Assembly: GCF_008727715.1 (NCBI RefSeq)
Contig: NZ_CP044218.1
Coordinates: forward strand, 5,501,501-5,565,500
Source: Mesorhizobium terrae
GTDB lineage: Bacteria; Pseudomonadota; Alphaproteobacteria; Rhizobiales; Rhizobiaceae
Length of the DNA: 64,000 nt
Direction of reading: 5' to 3'
Shown: one piece after another, positions 37,747 to 53,305 of the stretch
Position numbering within the stretch: position 1 is the first letter of the stretch
Layout: every line of letters begins with the position of its first letter
Position numbers and translations under genes: made by a program
Notes under the pieces: generated by a model
Told to the model about the DNA's origin: nothing
The model's database searches: none
Seen by the model: the letters and a program-made list of their open reading frames with translations, nothing else

Positions 37747-39524
37747 TGCGCATCCTCGCAGAGTTTGCGGCCCTTGGCCGGCGTTTCCTGCGCGATCGCG
37801 GCGCCAACATCGCCATCATGGCGGCCTTGTGCACACCGGTGGCGGTGGCAGCCATGGCGGTGGCCGTCGACGAAGGCTCGCTCTACAATGAGCGGCGCGC
37901 GGCGCAATCGCTGACCGATCTCGCGGCAATCGCCGCCGGCTCCAACATCACCAATGCGGAGGCGGCGGTGCTGGCGGCTTTCGGCGACAATGGGTTGAAT
38001 GGCGCCACAGTGGTAGCAGCTGGCTCGGGCACGCCGACGGCCGGCAAGCCGGTGGTCAGCGTCGTGCGCGGCCGCTACACGCCAACCGCGGCCTTGGGTC
38101 AGCGGTTCCAGGCCGGTGTGACGCCTTACAATGCCGTCTCAGTGTCGATGCGCAAGATCGGTACGCTGTATTTCGGTGGAGCGTTCATGGCACCACCGCA
38201 GATCGGCGCGAGCGCCATCGCCTCGACCACGCCGCAGGCCACCTTCTCCATCGGCTCGCGGCTCGCTTCGGTCGACACCAGCAAGAGCCCCTTGCTCAAC
38301 GCGCTGCTCGGCGGCTTCCTCGGCACCAATGTCGCGCTGAACGCGATGGACTATAATTCGCTGCTCAGCGCCGACGTGAACGTGCTTTCCTTCCTCGACC
38401 AGCTCGCCATCAAGCTCAATCTCACCGGCGTCAGCTATTCGGATGTGCTGGCGTCCAAGGCGACGGTCGGGCAGATACTTGGCGCGCTGGCTGGCGTGCC
38501 CGGACTGGATTCGCGCAGCCAGCTCGCCCTGCAGACAATGGCCGCCGGCGCGACCAATCTCATCAAGATCCCGCTCAATGCATTGGTCGATCTCGGCAAT
38601 GTCGGTCGTCTCGGCCTCGGCCAGCGGCCAGCTGGCCTGACCGTCGATGCCGGCGTGCTCGGCATGGTCTCCGCCGCTGCCGGCCTCGCAAACGGCGGCA
38701 AGCAGATCGACCTCGGTACGGCGATCAATATCCCAGGCGTGCTCAGCATTACCGCCTCCGTCGCCGTCGGCCAGCCGCCGCAATCCGCCCCCTGGTTCAG
38801 GGTCGGGCAGAAGGGTTCCGTAGTACGCACCGCCCAGACGCGGCTGAAACTGCTCGTCCAGGTCATTCCCAGCACCAGTCAGCCGGCCGCGGGCGTCAAA
38901 TTGAACTCGGCGGTGATTACACTGCCGGTCAATGTCGAACTCGCTTATGCCGAGGGCACGCTCACCGACATCAGCTGCCCGACGGGATTGCCAGCAAGCC
39001 GCGTGGTCTCGATCGCGGCGCGGCCGGGAATTGGCAGCGTCAAGATCGCGCAGACCAGCGGCACGGGCTTCGCCGACTTCACGCAGCCGCAGAGCTTCAG
39101 TGCAGCTCCCATCGTCAATGTGAGCATCAACCTGCTGCTGCTCCAGCTCAGCCTCATAACTGTGAACGCCTATGCGGACGTCGATATCGGCAACACGATT
39201 ACGACGCCGCTGACGTTCAACAATTCCGACATAACGTCGAAGGCCCCAAAGACCGTCACCTCCTCAAACTTCACGAACTCCGCGACCACCTCGCTGCTCG
39301 GGAATCTTGACCTGAGCGTCACCGTGGCGGGCTTAGATCTCGCCGTCCTGACAGGGCTTATTACCAACACGATCACACCGGCTCTGATGCCGATCCTGCA
39401 GACGGTCACCGCTCCGCTGGATAATTTGCTTGCCGGGTTGCTTCAGTCGCTCGGCATCGGCCTCGGCCAGGCCGACGTCCGCGTCACCGGTGCTACCTGC
39501 GGCCAATCGGTTCTTGTGCTGTAG
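37746..39524 (+). CDS. TadG-like protein
   Basis: A 592-residue protein with an N-terminal hydrophobic helix (NIAIMAALCTPVAVAAMAVAVD) and the adjacent EGSLYNERRAAQSLTDLAAIAAG typical of Tad-associated TadG-like proteins. A long Ala/Gly/Thr-rich extracytoplasmic region follows. No von Willebrand A domain metal site is evident, unlike classical TadG. The last 100 residues are again strongly hydrophobic and repetitive. ATG 37746 lies five bases after a GGGGGG run; the ATG three bases earlier overlaps the upstream stop too. Role in pilus anchoring or the envelope is inferred. Confidence 0.7.
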   Translation: MRILAEFAALGRRFLRDRGANIAIMAALCTPVAVAAMAVAVDEGSLYNERRAAQSLTDLAAIAAGSNITNAEAAVLAAFGDNGLNGATVVAAGSGTPTAGKPVVSVVRGRYTPTAALGQRFQAGVTPYNAVSVSMRKIGTLYFGGAFMAPPQIGASAIASTTPQATFSIGSRLASVDTSKSPLLNALLGGFLGTNVALNAMDYNSLLSADVNVLSFLDQLAIKLNLTGVSYSDVLASKATVGQILGALAGVPGLDSRSQLALQTMAAGATNLIKIPLNALVDLGNVGRLGLGQRPAGLTVDAGVLGMVSAAAGLANGGKQIDLGTAINIPGVLSITASVAVGQPPQSAPWFRVGQKGSVVRTAQTRLKLLVQVIPSTSQPAAGVKLNSAVITLPVNVELAYAEGTLTDISCPTGLPASRVVSIAARPGIGSVKIAQTSGTGFADFTQPQSFSAAPIVNVSINLLLLQLSLITVNAYADVDIGNTITTPLTFNNSDITSKAPKTVTSSNFTNSATTSLLGNLDLSVTVAGLDLAVLTGLITNTITPALMPILQTVTAPLDNLLAGLLQSLGIGLGQADVRVTGATCGQSVLVL

Positions 39525-39559
39525 GCAGGTTTTCCCCACCCTTGCCCGAAATGCTGAAG

Positions 39560-39597
39560 GCGGGAGGCTCGCAAGAGCTCTCCCGCTACTTTTCTGT
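39560..39597 (+). terminator. terminator after the TadG-like gene
   Basis: GCGGGAG (39560-39566) pairs with CTCCCGC (39580-39586), with an inner GCTC/GAGC stem and a one-base bulge. TACTTTTCTGTTT follows. It lies 36 bases after the stop. Confidence 0.7.
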
Positions 39598-41226
39598 TTA
39601 GCGCAGCCGGCCGAGAAGCGTCCCCAGTGGCGGCAGCAAGACCCCGCTATCGCCGAGCGTCGCCCGCGCTCCTGAAAGATCGAACACCTCGGCGATCTCG
39701 AACCCATCCGGCAGTGGCCACGAGCTCTCCGTCCCGCCGAAATTGAACAGGCAGAGCAGCCGCTGCCCGTCCGCTTCGCGCATGAAAGCCAGCACGTCGC
39801 CCTCCGCATCGAGGAAACGGATCGAGCCCCTGACCAGCGCGGGGTGAACTCGGCGCAGCGCAAGCGCTGCACGGTAGGCGGCCAGCACGCTGCCATCATC
39901 GCCAGCCTGGACATCGACGGCACGGGCGCGATGCTGGTCCGGCACCGGCAACCAGGGTTTCGCGGTCGAAAAGCCGGCATTGTCGGCGCCCACCTGCCAC
40001 GGCATTGGCGTGCGGCAGCCGTCGCGCCCCTTGAAACCCGGCCAGAAGCGGATGCCATACGGATCGCGCAAATCCTCGAAGGCGAGTTCGGCCTCCGGCA
40101 GACCGAGTTCTTCGCCCTGATAAAGACAGATCGAACCGCGCAGGCAGACAATGAGGCCGACCGCGAACTTCGCCACGGTATCGGTATCGCCGCCCGGCGG
40201 CGTCCAGCGGCTGACATGGCGCACCACGTCGTGATTGGAAAAGGCCCAGCAGGCCCAGCCTTGCGGCGCCGCCTTCTCGAATGCCTCGACGCAGCCGCGC
40301 ACATGCGCGGCCGAGAAGGCACCGCCCAGAAGGTCGAAGGTGTAGCACATGTTGAGACGGTCATTGCCCGACGTATAGGCCGCCATGGTCTGCAGCGAAC
40401 GCCCTTCGTCGCCCACCTCGCCGACCGCGGCACGGTTTCCATATTCGTCGATCAACGCACGGAAACGCCTGAGGAACTCCAGGTTCTCCGGCCGCGTCTT
40501 GTCGAACAGATGCTCCTGGAAGAGATACGGGTTGGTCTCGTTGAGCGTGCCGGCGAGGCTGGCAACCAGCGGTGGGTTGGAGCGCAGCCAGCGGTCGTGA
40601 ACAAAATAGTTCACTGTATCGAGGCGGAAGCCGTCGACGCCGCGCTCCAGCCAGAAGCGCACCGTTTCCAGAAGCGCGGCTTGAACCGCGGGGTTATGGA
40701 AATTGAGATCGGGCTGGGCGGCCAGGAAATTGTGCATGTAATATTGCCGCCGCGTCGCGTCCCATTCCCAGGCCGGGCCGCCGAACACGGAGAGCCAGTT
40801 GTTGGGTGCGGAACCGTCCGGCTTGGGTTCGGCCCAGACATACCAGTCGGCCTTGGGGTTATCGCGGCTGGAGCGGCTCTCCTGGAACCAGGCGTGTTTG
40901 TCGGAGGTGTGCGACAGCACCTGGTCGATGATGACCTTCAGCCCGAGGCGATGTGCCTCCGCCACCAACGCGTCGAAATCGGCCAGCGAGCCGAAGATCG
41001 GGTCGACGTCGAGATAATCGGAGACGTCGTAGCCCATGTCGGCCATCGGCGATTTGAAAAAGGGCGACAGCCAGACCGCATCGACGCCAAGCGAAGCGAC
41101 ATGAGCGAGACGCGCGGTGGCGCCGTTGAGGTCGCCGCTGCCGTCGCCCGTCGTGTCCTGGAAGGAGCGCGGATAGATCTGGTAGATGACGCAACCGCGC
41201 CACCATTCATGACCGACAGTGGTCAT
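39598..41226 (-). CDS. GH13 alpha-glucosidase (oligo-1,6-glucosidase-like)
   Basis: Hydrolyses alpha-glucosidic bonds in small glucans, sucrose-like sugars or trehalose. The 542-residue protein has all GH13 elements: Asp203 nucleophile (GFRLDTVN), Glu270 acid (VGEVGDEG), Asp333 (FSNHDVV) and the QIYPRSFQDTTGDGSGDLNG opening of the alpha-glucosidase subfamily. It has no signal peptide, so it should be cytoplasmic. ATG 41226 follows GGGAGAGG. It lies 20 bases after glgX and is probably cotranscribed with it; the substrate may be released glycogen fragments or an imported disaccharide. Confidence 0.9.
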   Translation of the reverse strand: MTTVGHEWWRGCVIYQIYPRSFQDTTGDGSGDLNGATARLAHVASLGVDAVWLSPFFKSPMADMGYDVSDYLDVDPIFGSLADFDALVAEAHRLGLKVIIDQVLSHTSDKHAWFQESRSSRDNPKADWYVWAEPKPDGSAPNNWLSVFGGPAWEWDATRRQYYMHNFLAAQPDLNFHNPAVQAALLETVRFWLERGVDGFRLDTVNYFVHDRWLRSNPPLVASLAGTLNETNPYLFQEHLFDKTRPENLEFLRRFRALIDEYGNRAAVGEVGDEGRSLQTMAAYTSGNDRLNMCYTFDLLGGAFSAAHVRGCVEAFEKAAPQGWACWAFSNHDVVRHVSRWTPPGGDTDTVAKFAVGLIVCLRGSICLYQGEELGLPEAELAFEDLRDPYGIRFWPGFKGRDGCRTPMPWQVGADNAGFSTAKPWLPVPDQHRARAVDVQAGDDGSVLAAYRAALALRRVHPALVRGSIRFLDAEGDVLAFMREADGQRLLCLFNFGGTESSWPLPDGFEIAEVFDLSGARATLGDSGVLLPPLGTLLGRLR

Positions 41227-41246
41227 TTCGCCTCTCCCTTGTCTGG

Positions 41247-43094
41247 TCACCGCTTGCGTTCGCTCATGAACACCACCGCCCTGCCCTCGACCCGGCGCCA
41301 GGCCTCTGCATCGGCGGCAGGGTCCAGCGCGTCGACCCAGTTGTAGCCATCGCGCACCGGCAGCACGAAGGAGGAAGCGCGGCGGTCGCCGTTGACGAGC
41401 ACAGCAAGCCGGCCACCGTCGACGCCTGCCACGCCCAGAACCATCGCCAGGCGTCGCCGGCGCGGGTCGTTCCAGGCGCTGTCGTCCATCGGCTGGCCGG
41501 TCTCGGTCAGCCACTCGACGTCGGCGCATGCATCGCCCTTCTGCGGCTGGCCAGTGAGCAAGGTCGGATCGCGCAGCACGGGTACAGCACCGCGCAAGGC
41601 TGCGAGTGCCGCGACATGGTCTTCCAGCGCGCGGTCGCGGCCGGCCCAGTCCAGCCAGGTGATGGCGTTGTCCTGCGCATAGGCGTTGTTGTTGCCGCGC
41701 TGGCTGCGCCCGAACTCGTCGCCGGCGGTCAGCATGATAGCACCGCGCGAGGCAAACAGGGTGGCAAGCAGCGCGCGTTGGTCGCCCGCCCGATGTAACG
41801 CGACGCCGGCATCGTCGCTCTCGCCCTCGACGCCATGGTTCCACGACAGGTTCTCGTCGTGACCGTCGCGATTGGCCTCGCCATTGGCTTCGTTGTGCTT
41901 CTTCTCGTAGCTGACGAGGTCGGCCAGCGTCATACCGTCATGGGCGGCGATGAAATTGACCGTGCGGCTCGCCGTGCCGGGAAACACATCCGAGGAGCCG
42001 GCCAGCCCCGTCGCCAGCCGGCCGACCATGCCGGCATCGCCGCGCCAGAAACGGCGGACGTCGTCGCGATATTTATCGTTCCATTCCAGGAAGGGCTGAC
42101 CGAACCGGCCGAGCTGATAGCCGCCAGGGCCGATATCCCAGGGTTCCGCGATCAGGATACGGTCGGAAAGCAGAGGGTCGGTGCGCATGGCGGCCAGCAA
42201 CGGCGCATTGGCGTTGAAGCCTTGGTCGTTACGCCCCAGCACCGGCGCCAAGTCGAAGCGAAAGCCGTCGACGCCCGCGTTTCGCACGAAGTGGCGCAGG
42301 CTGGCCAGCACCAGATCGCGCGCAGCCGGGTGGTCGCAGGCCAGCGTATTGCCGGTGCCTGTATCGTTGACGAGGCGCCCGTCCGGCGCGTGGCGATAAT
42401 AAGCGCGGCTGTCCAGCCCGCGCAGCGACAGGGTCGGGCCGCGCTCGTCGCTCTCGCCGGTGTGGTTGAAAACCAGGTCGAGGATAACGCCGATGCCGGC
42501 CCCATGCAGGGCCTTGGTCGTGCTGCGCAGATCGGCGATACCCCGCGGCGCCAGGCGTGGGTCCAGCGCCATGAAGGTGACCGGGTTGTAGCCCCAGCCA
42601 TTGGTCAGGCCGAGCGGCGGCAAATGGCGCTCGTCGATCTTCGCCGTCACCGGCATAAGCTCCACCGCCGAAACGCCGATCTTCTTCAAATGATCGACGA
42701 TCGCTGGATGGGCGAGCGCGCGCAGCGTGCCGCGATCCTCGTCCGGCACCTGCGGGTGTCGCATGGAGAAGGAGCGAACCGACAATTCATAGATCAACCC
42801 GCCGGGCTCGAACAACGGCGCCCGCGCCGACACCGGATCGGACAAGGCGCGCACCACCGCCTTGGGCATCAACGGCGCGGTGTCGCCGCCTTCGCCGCGC
42901 CGGGCGGCAAGCCTTGCATCGTAAACATAGGGGCGATCGATCTCGACGGCATAGGGATCGACCAGCAGCTTTTCAGGATCGAACCATAGGCCGCGTTCCG
43001 GCGCATAGTCGCCGTCGGCGCGCAGGCCGTAACGCGCGCCCTCGCCGATGCCGCCCACACGCAGCCGGAAGATATCGTCAGCCCCGCGCGCCAT
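41247..43094 (-). CDS. glgX: glycogen debranching enzyme GlgX
   Basis: Cleaves alpha-1,6 branches of phosphorylase-trimmed glycogen. From ATG 43094 the product is 615 residues with the isoamylase GH13 core: DLVFNHTGES, GVDGFRFDLAP (nucleophile Asp), ILIAEPWDIG (acid Glu), AAHDGMTL and GDEFGRSQRGNNNAY. In-frame sequence upstream of 43094, back to about 43211, clearly encodes the start of the N-terminal CBM48 domain (LGARPDKSGTEF..., then KIELCLFDADD). It contains no ATG, GTG or TTG before an in-frame TGA at 43235-43233. Either an ATT start at 43211, behind AGGAG, or a 5' mutation must be considered. Confidence 0.88.
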   Translation of the reverse strand: MARGADDIFRLRVGGIGEGARYGLRADGDYAPERGLWFDPEKLLVDPYAVEIDRPYVYDARLAARRGEGGDTAPLMPKAVVRALSDPVSARAPLFEPGGLIYELSVRSFSMRHPQVPDEDRGTLRALAHPAIVDHLKKIGVSAVELMPVTAKIDERHLPPLGLTNGWGYNPVTFMALDPRLAPRGIADLRSTTKALHGAGIGVILDLVFNHTGESDERGPTLSLRGLDSRAYYRHAPDGRLVNDTGTGNTLACDHPAARDLVLASLRHFVRNAGVDGFRFDLAPVLGRNDQGFNANAPLLAAMRTDPLLSDRILIAEPWDIGPGGYQLGRFGQPFLEWNDKYRDDVRRFWRGDAGMVGRLATGLAGSSDVFPGTASRTVNFIAAHDGMTLADLVSYEKKHNEANGEANRDGHDENLSWNHGVEGESDDAGVALHRAGDQRALLATLFASRGAIMLTAGDEFGRSQRGNNNAYAQDNAITWLDWAGRDRALEDHVAALAALRGAVPVLRDPTLLTGQPQKGDACADVEWLTETGQPMDDSAWNDPRRRRLAMVLGVAGVDGGRLAVLVNGDRRASSFVLPVRDGYNWVDALDPAADAEAWRRVEGRAVVFMSERKR

Positions 43095-43211
43095 CGGCAG
43101 GCGTTGTGTCTCGCGGTCATCCGCGTCGAAAAGGCAGAGCTCGATCTTGCCGGCCTGGCTCGACCAGACCGTGAATTCAGTACCGGATTTGTCGGGGCGT
43201 GCTCCGAGAAT

Positions 43212-43441
43212 GGCGATACTCCTGGAACGAAATCATCGTCACCGGCGACTCGCCAGCATCCAACAATAGCAACCTTGCCGCATCTCGGAAGCCGTCGAGT
43301 GCCTGTCAGGAGGTTGCAGCACTCTTCAACCAAATGACGCACTCGGGCTGGACAATTCGCCAGGGATCGAGAGGGTCAGGTGCACCTGAAACCTGAGCCA
43401 GGGACGTCGTTTCCCGCCCATAATCGATGAGGAGTAAGGTC
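43212..43441. other. divergent gap between glgX and the SRPBCC gene
   Basis: About 230 bases (or 347 if glgX starts at 43094). The part next to glgX reads as its N-terminal coding sequence. The rest holds no convincing ORF and must carry promoters for both directions. AGGAG at about 43218-43222 on the minus strand could be the glgX ribosome site. Confidence 0.4.
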
Positions 43442-43885
43442 ATGCCCTATACCATCCATCTGCATCGCGTCCTCAAGGCCCCGCCCGAAAAGGTCTATCG
43501 CGCCTTTCTCGATGCGGATGCATTGCGCCGCTGGCTGCCGCCCTACGGCTTCCTGTGCAGTGTCGACCATGTCGATGCCAAGGTCGGCGGCACCTTCCGC
43601 ATGTCATTCAAGAACTACACGACCGGCCAGGCGCATTCGTTCGGCGGCGAGTTTCTGGAACTCGAGCCCCATCGCAAGCTGGTCTATACGGACCGCTTCG
43701 ACGATCCCAATCTGCCGGGCGAGATCAAGGTTACGGTCGCACTCACCGAAGTGTTCTGCGGCACCGACATCAAGATAGAGCAGGCCGGAATACCGGATAT
43801 GATCCCGGAAGCCGCCTGCTATCTCGGCTGGCAGGAATCGCTGTTGCAACTCGCCAATGTGGTCGAGCCCGATATCCGCCAGTAA
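43442..43885 (+). CDS. SRPBCC family (AHSA1-like) protein
   Basis: A 147-residue START-like protein with the AHSA1 pattern: VLKAPPEKVYRAFLDADALRRWLPP at the start, VGGTFRMSFKN and FLELEPHRKLVYTDRF in the middle, and a C-terminal helix GWQESLLQLANVV. Such proteins form a hydrophobic ligand-binding cavity; ligand and role are unknown. It is the only plus-strand gene inside the glycogen cluster. ATG 43442 follows a GAGGAG sequence by about ten bases. Confidence 0.88.
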   Translation: MPYTIHLHRVLKAPPEKVYRAFLDADALRRWLPPYGFLCSVDHVDAKVGGTFRMSFKNYTTGQAHSFGGEFLELEPHRKLVYTDRFDDPNLPGEIKVTVALTEVFCGTDIKIEQAGIPDMIPEAACYLGWQESLLQLANVVEPDIRQ

Positions 43886-43929
43886 CAACAGCGGCGGTCG
43901 TCAAAAGGGAACGGCGCCTCCGAACGGCC

Positions 43930-47006
<3,077 letters not shown>

Positions 47007-47009
47007 GCG

Positions 47010-48275
47010 CTACGACCCCAATTTGTCGATCATATCCTGCGTTATCAGACAGATACCCTTTTCCGAAACCCGGAATCGCTTGGCATCCTCGACGGGGTCT
47101 TCGCCGACAATAAGGCTTTCTGGGATTTTCACGCCATGGTCGATGACGACATTGGTCAGCCGCGCGTTGCGGCCAACCGTGCAGTCCGGCAGCATGACGA
47201 CATGGTCGAGGCTCGAATAGGAGTTGATGCGCGCGCCGGTGAAGATCAGGCTGCGCTTCAGCGAGGCACCCGACACGATGCAATCGCCCGACACCAGCGA
47301 CGACACCGCCATGCCGCGCCGCCCCTCGTCGTCATGCACGAATTTGGCCGGCGGCTTCAATTCGGCATAGGTCCAGATCGGCCAGTCGCGGTCGTAGAGA
47401 TCGAGTTCAGGCGTGATGTCGGTCAGGTCGATATTGGCTTCCCAATAGGCGTCGATGGTGCCTACGTCGCGCCAGTAGGGCCCGGCCTCCGCCGTCGAAC
47501 GCACGCAGGACTTGGCGAAGCGATGGGCGACGGCTTTGCCGTGCTCGACGATGTAGGGGATAATGTCCTTGCCGAAGTCGCGGCTGGAATCGGGCGTCGC
47601 GGCATCGCGGCGCAACTGCTCCATCAGGAACTTGGTCTTGAACACATAGATGCCCATCGAGGCCAGCGCGTAGTCCGGCTTGTCGGGGATGCCGGGCGGA
47701 TCGGCCGGCTTCTCGACGAAAGCGATGATGTTGTCCTTGGCGTCGACATGCATGACACCGAAACCGGTCGCCTCCATGCGCGGCACTTCGAGGCAGCCGA
47801 CGGTGACGTCGGCGCCGGCATCGACGTGCTGGCGCAGCATCATCTCGTAGTCCATCTTGTAGATGTGATCGCCGGCGAGGATCACCATGTATTCGGGCCC
47901 GTAGGCCTCGATGATGTCGATGTTCTGGTAGACCGCGTCCGCGGTGCCTTCATACCACTGCGTCTCTGAAACGCGCTGGCTGGCGGGCAGGATGTCAAAA
48001 CTCTCGTTTCGTTCGGGCCTCAGGAAGTTCCAGCCGCGCTGCAGGTGGCGGATCAGCGAATGCGCCTTGTATTGCGTGGCGACGCCGAGGCGGCGGATGC
48101 CGGAATTCAGCGCGTTGGACAGAGCGAAGTCGATGATGCGGGTCTTGCCGCCGAAATAGACGGCAGGTTTGGCGCGACGGTCCGTCAACTCCTTGAGGCG
48201 ACTGCCGCGCCCACCGGCCAGAACATAGGCCATCGCATCGCGCGCCAGCGGTTGCGTCCGTTTGAAATCCGCCAT
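47010..48275 (-). CDS. glgC: glucose-1-phosphate adenylyltransferase
   Basis: Makes ADP-glucose from glucose-1-P and ATP, the committed step of glycogen synthesis and usually under allosteric control. The 421-residue protein has the nucleotide loop [22 protein letters not shown], the [13 protein letters not shown] block, GTADAVYQN, and [13 protein letters not shown] left-handed beta-helix C-terminal domain follows. ATG 48275 follows GGGAGG by six bases, and the gap to glgB is two bases. Confidence 0.97.
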   Translation of the reverse strand: MADFKRTQPLARDAMAYVLAGGRGSRLKELTDRRAKPAVYFGGKTRIIDFALSNALNSGIRRLGVATQYKAHSLIRHLQRGWNFLRPERNESFDILPASQRVSETQWYEGTADAVYQNIDIIEAYGPEYMVILAGDHIYKMDYEMMLRQHVDAGADVTVGCLEVPRMEATGFGVMHVDAKDNIIAFVEKPADPPGIPDKPDYALASMGIYVFKTKFLMEQLRRDAATPDSSRDFGKDIIPYIVEHGKAVAHRFAKSCVRSTAEAGPYWRDVGTIDAYWEANIDLTDITPELDLYDRDWPIWTYAELKPPAKFVHDDEGRRGMAVSSLVSGDCIVSGASLKRSLIFTGARINSYSSLDHVVMLPDCTVGRNARLTNVVIDHGVKIPESLIVGEDPVEDAKRFRVSEKGICLITQDMIDKLGS

Positions 48276-48277
48276 TC

Positions 48278-50584
48278 TCAGCCTCCCTGCTTTGCCTTCG
48301 GAACCGCGCTTTTCCTGATGCGCGCCGCCGTAGCCGACTTCGCCTTTCCCGCGACCTTCCTGCCTTCGGTCGCGGGCATGAATTCCAGCATCACCGTCGC
48401 CAGCGGCGGCAGCACCATCACGGCGGCGGTGCGGCCGCCTTCGGCACGCGCCTCGACAGTGCCGCCATTGCCCCTGCCGGAGCCGCCATAGGCGGCAGCG
48501 TCGGTGTTGATGATCTCGCGCCAGGTGCCGGCCTCCGGCAACGGCACGCGGTAGTTCTCGCGCGGCACCGGCGTGAAATTGGTGACGACGGCGACCGGGT
48601 TGGCGCCCGGCGCCTTGCGCAGCCAGGCAAAGACCGAGTTCTCGCGGTCGTCGACGATCAGCCATTCAAAACCTTCCGGCTCGCAGTCGCGCGCATGCAG
48701 CGCCGGCTTTTCGCGATAGAGGCGGTTCAAATCGCGCACCACGTCGCGCATGCCGCTGTGCGGTGCATATTGCAGCATGTCCCAGTCGAGTGCGCGGGCC
48801 TCGCTCCATTCGCGGCGCTGGGCGAATTCCTGGCCCATGAACAACAGCTTCTTGCCGGGATAGCCCCACATGAAGGCGTAATAGGCACGCAGCGTGGCGA
48901 ACTTCTGCCAGTCGTCGCCGGCCATCTTGCCGATCAGCGTCGCCTTGCCGTGCACCACCTCGTCATGGGAGAGCGGCAGCACGAAATTCTCTGTGAAGGC
49001 ATAGGTCAGGCCGAAGGTGATCTGGTTGTGATGGTATTTGCGGAACAACGGCTCGCGGGCCAGATATTCCAGCGTGTCGTTCATGAAGCCCATGTTCCAC
49101 TTGAAGCCGAAGCCAAGCCCGCCTTCGTGAACCGGGTGGGAGACCTTTGGCCAAGAGGTGGATTCCTCGGCGATGGTCATGACGCCGGGATGATGGCCGT
49201 AGATTTCCTTGTTCATGCGCTGCAGGAAGGCGACGGCCTCGAGGTTCTCGCGGCCGCCCTTCTCGTTGGGGATCCACTCGCCGGCCTTGCGTGAATAGTC
49301 GAGGTAGAGCATCGAGGCGACCGCATCCACGCGTAAGCCATCGACGTGGTATTTCTCCGCCCAATAGAGCGCGTTGTTGACGAGGAAGGACAGCACCTCG
49401 CCGCGACCGAAATTGTAGATCAGCGTGTTCCAGTCGGGCTGGTAGCCCTTGCGTGGATCGGCGTGCTCGTAGAGCGCGGTGCCGTCGAACTTCGCCAGTC
49501 CGAACTCGTCGGTGGGGAAATGCGCCGGCACCCAGTCGAGGATGACGCCGACACCGGCGCGATGGGCACCGTCGACGAAGCGCGCGAAACCTTCCGGATC
49601 GCCGAAGCGGGCGGTCGGCGCGTAGAGCCCGGTCGCCTGGTAACCCCATGACGGGTCGTAGGGATGCTCGGAGATCGGCAAAAGCTCGATATGGGTGAAG
49701 CCGGTGTCGACGACATAGGGGATCAGCCTTTCCGCCAGTTCGTCCCAGGTCAGGAAGCTGCCATCCTCGTTGCGCTGCCACGAACCGGCATGGACCTCAT
49801 AGATGGAGATGGGCTGGCGCCGCGCTTCGGTTTCACGCCAGAACTTGCGATGCGCGGCATCGCCCCATTTGTGCCGCGAGGGCGCCGCCGTCACCGAGGC
49901 GGTGGCCGGGCGCAGTTCCGAGCGGAAGGCGAAGGGGTCGGCCTTGAGCGGCAGGCGCGCGCCCCTCGCCCCAACGATCTCGTATTTATAGGGGCGGCCC
50001 TCGCCAAGGCCGGGAATGAAGATTTCCCAGATGCCGGTGTCTTGCCGCAACCGCATCGGATGGCGGCGGCCGTCCCAGGCATTGAAATCGCCGACCACGG
50101 AGACCCGCTTGGCATTGGGCGCCCAGACGGCGAAATGCACGCCGCTGGCGCCTTCATGGTCGATGAGATGCGCACCCAGCTTGTCGAACAGGCGCAGATG
50201 CGAACCCTGCGCCATGTAATAATCGTCCATCGGACCGAGCACCGGGCCGAAGGTGTATGGGTCGGTGATCCACCATTCGCCGCCCGAATTGCGGGCATGG
50301 TATTTCAGCGGCTGACGCCGGGTGATCGAGACTGGTCCCTCGAAGAACCCGGCCTCGTTGCGGCGAAAGAGTTCACCGACAGGCTTGCCGGCGAGCGTAT
50401 GGGCAGTGACGGTTTCTGCATCGGGGATGAAGCAGCGGGCGACAAAACCGACGCCAGTCTGCTGGACGCCGAGCACCGCGAAAGGGTTGCCATGCGTCCC
50501 CGCCACGATCGCCTTGACGTCGCTGGCCGAGGCCAGCCCTTCGGCCTGGTCGCTCGTCGCGGTCGCGCGCGGCTTTTTCGTCAA
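48278..50584 (-). CDS. glgB: 1,4-alpha-glucan branching enzyme
   Basis: Introduces alpha-1,6 branches. The 768-residue protein has N-terminal carbohydrate-binding modules ([11 protein letters not shown] and [25 protein letters not shown]) and a GH13 core with [29 protein letters not shown] (nucleophile Asp), IAEESTSW (acid Glu) and [13 protein letters not shown] basic Lys/Ala-rich tail follows. It starts at TTG 50584, six bases after GGAGGGG; there is no nearby ATG. It lies 55 bases downstream of glgP. Confidence 0.96.
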   Translation of the reverse strand: MTKKPRATATSDQAEGLASASDVKAIVAGTHGNPFAVLGVQQTGVGFVARCFIPDAETVTAHTLAGKPVGELFRRNEAGFFEGPVSITRRQPLKYHARNSGGEWWITDPYTFGPVLGPMDDYYMAQGSHLRLFDKLGAHLIDHEGASGVHFAVWAPNAKRVSVVGDFNAWDGRRHPMRLRQDTGIWEIFIPGLGEGRPYKYEIVGARGARLPLKADPFAFRSELRPATASVTAAPSRHKWGDAAHRKFWRETEARRQPISIYEVHAGSWQRNEDGSFLTWDELAERLIPYVVDTGFTHIELLPISEHPYDPSWGYQATGLYAPTARFGDPEGFARFVDGAHRAGVGVILDWVPAHFPTDEFGLAKFDGTALYEHADPRKGYQPDWNTLIYNFGRGEVLSFLVNNALYWAEKYHVDGLRVDAVASMLYLDYSRKAGEWIPNEKGGRENLEAVAFLQRMNKEIYGHHPGVMTIAEESTSWPKVSHPVHEGGLGFGFKWNMGFMNDTLEYLAREPLFRKYHHNQITFGLTYAFTENFVLPLSHDEVVHGKATLIGKMAGDDWQKFATLRAYYAFMWGYPGKKLLFMGQEFAQRREWSEARALDWDMLQYAPHSGMRDVVRDLNRLYREKPALHARDCEPEGFEWLIVDDRENSVFAWLRKAPGANPVAVVTNFTPVPRENYRVPLPEAGTWREIINTDAAAYGGSGRGNGGTVEARAEGGRTAAVMVLPPLATVMLEFMPATEGRKVAGKAKSATAARIRKSAVPKAKQGG

Positions 50585-50639
50585 GCGGTACCCCTCCCTG
50601 GGTATCCGGCCACTTTGGCGTGGCCTTCATGCAATCACA

Positions 50640-53108
<2,469 letters not shown>

Positions 53109-53305
53109 GTTGCCTCTCGCGCAACCGGCAATCAGGACCTCTCCGTCTCGCCGGGAACCGATTTTGCCTTTCAACAAGCATGCATAGCAGGACCATCTAG
53201 CCCATACCAGACAGTTGACTAGAATTTTTCAATCGATTTAAGTTCGCTAATATTCCGCGTTGCACCCAGAGCTTATCGCAATGCACTCCGGGCGCAATCA
53301 GGAAC

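Noticed and set aside
41227..41844. 200-residue N-terminal extension of the alpha-glucosidase
   Set aside because: It overlaps the glgX 3' end in another frame and has no GH13 features; ATG 41226 has a good ribosome site.
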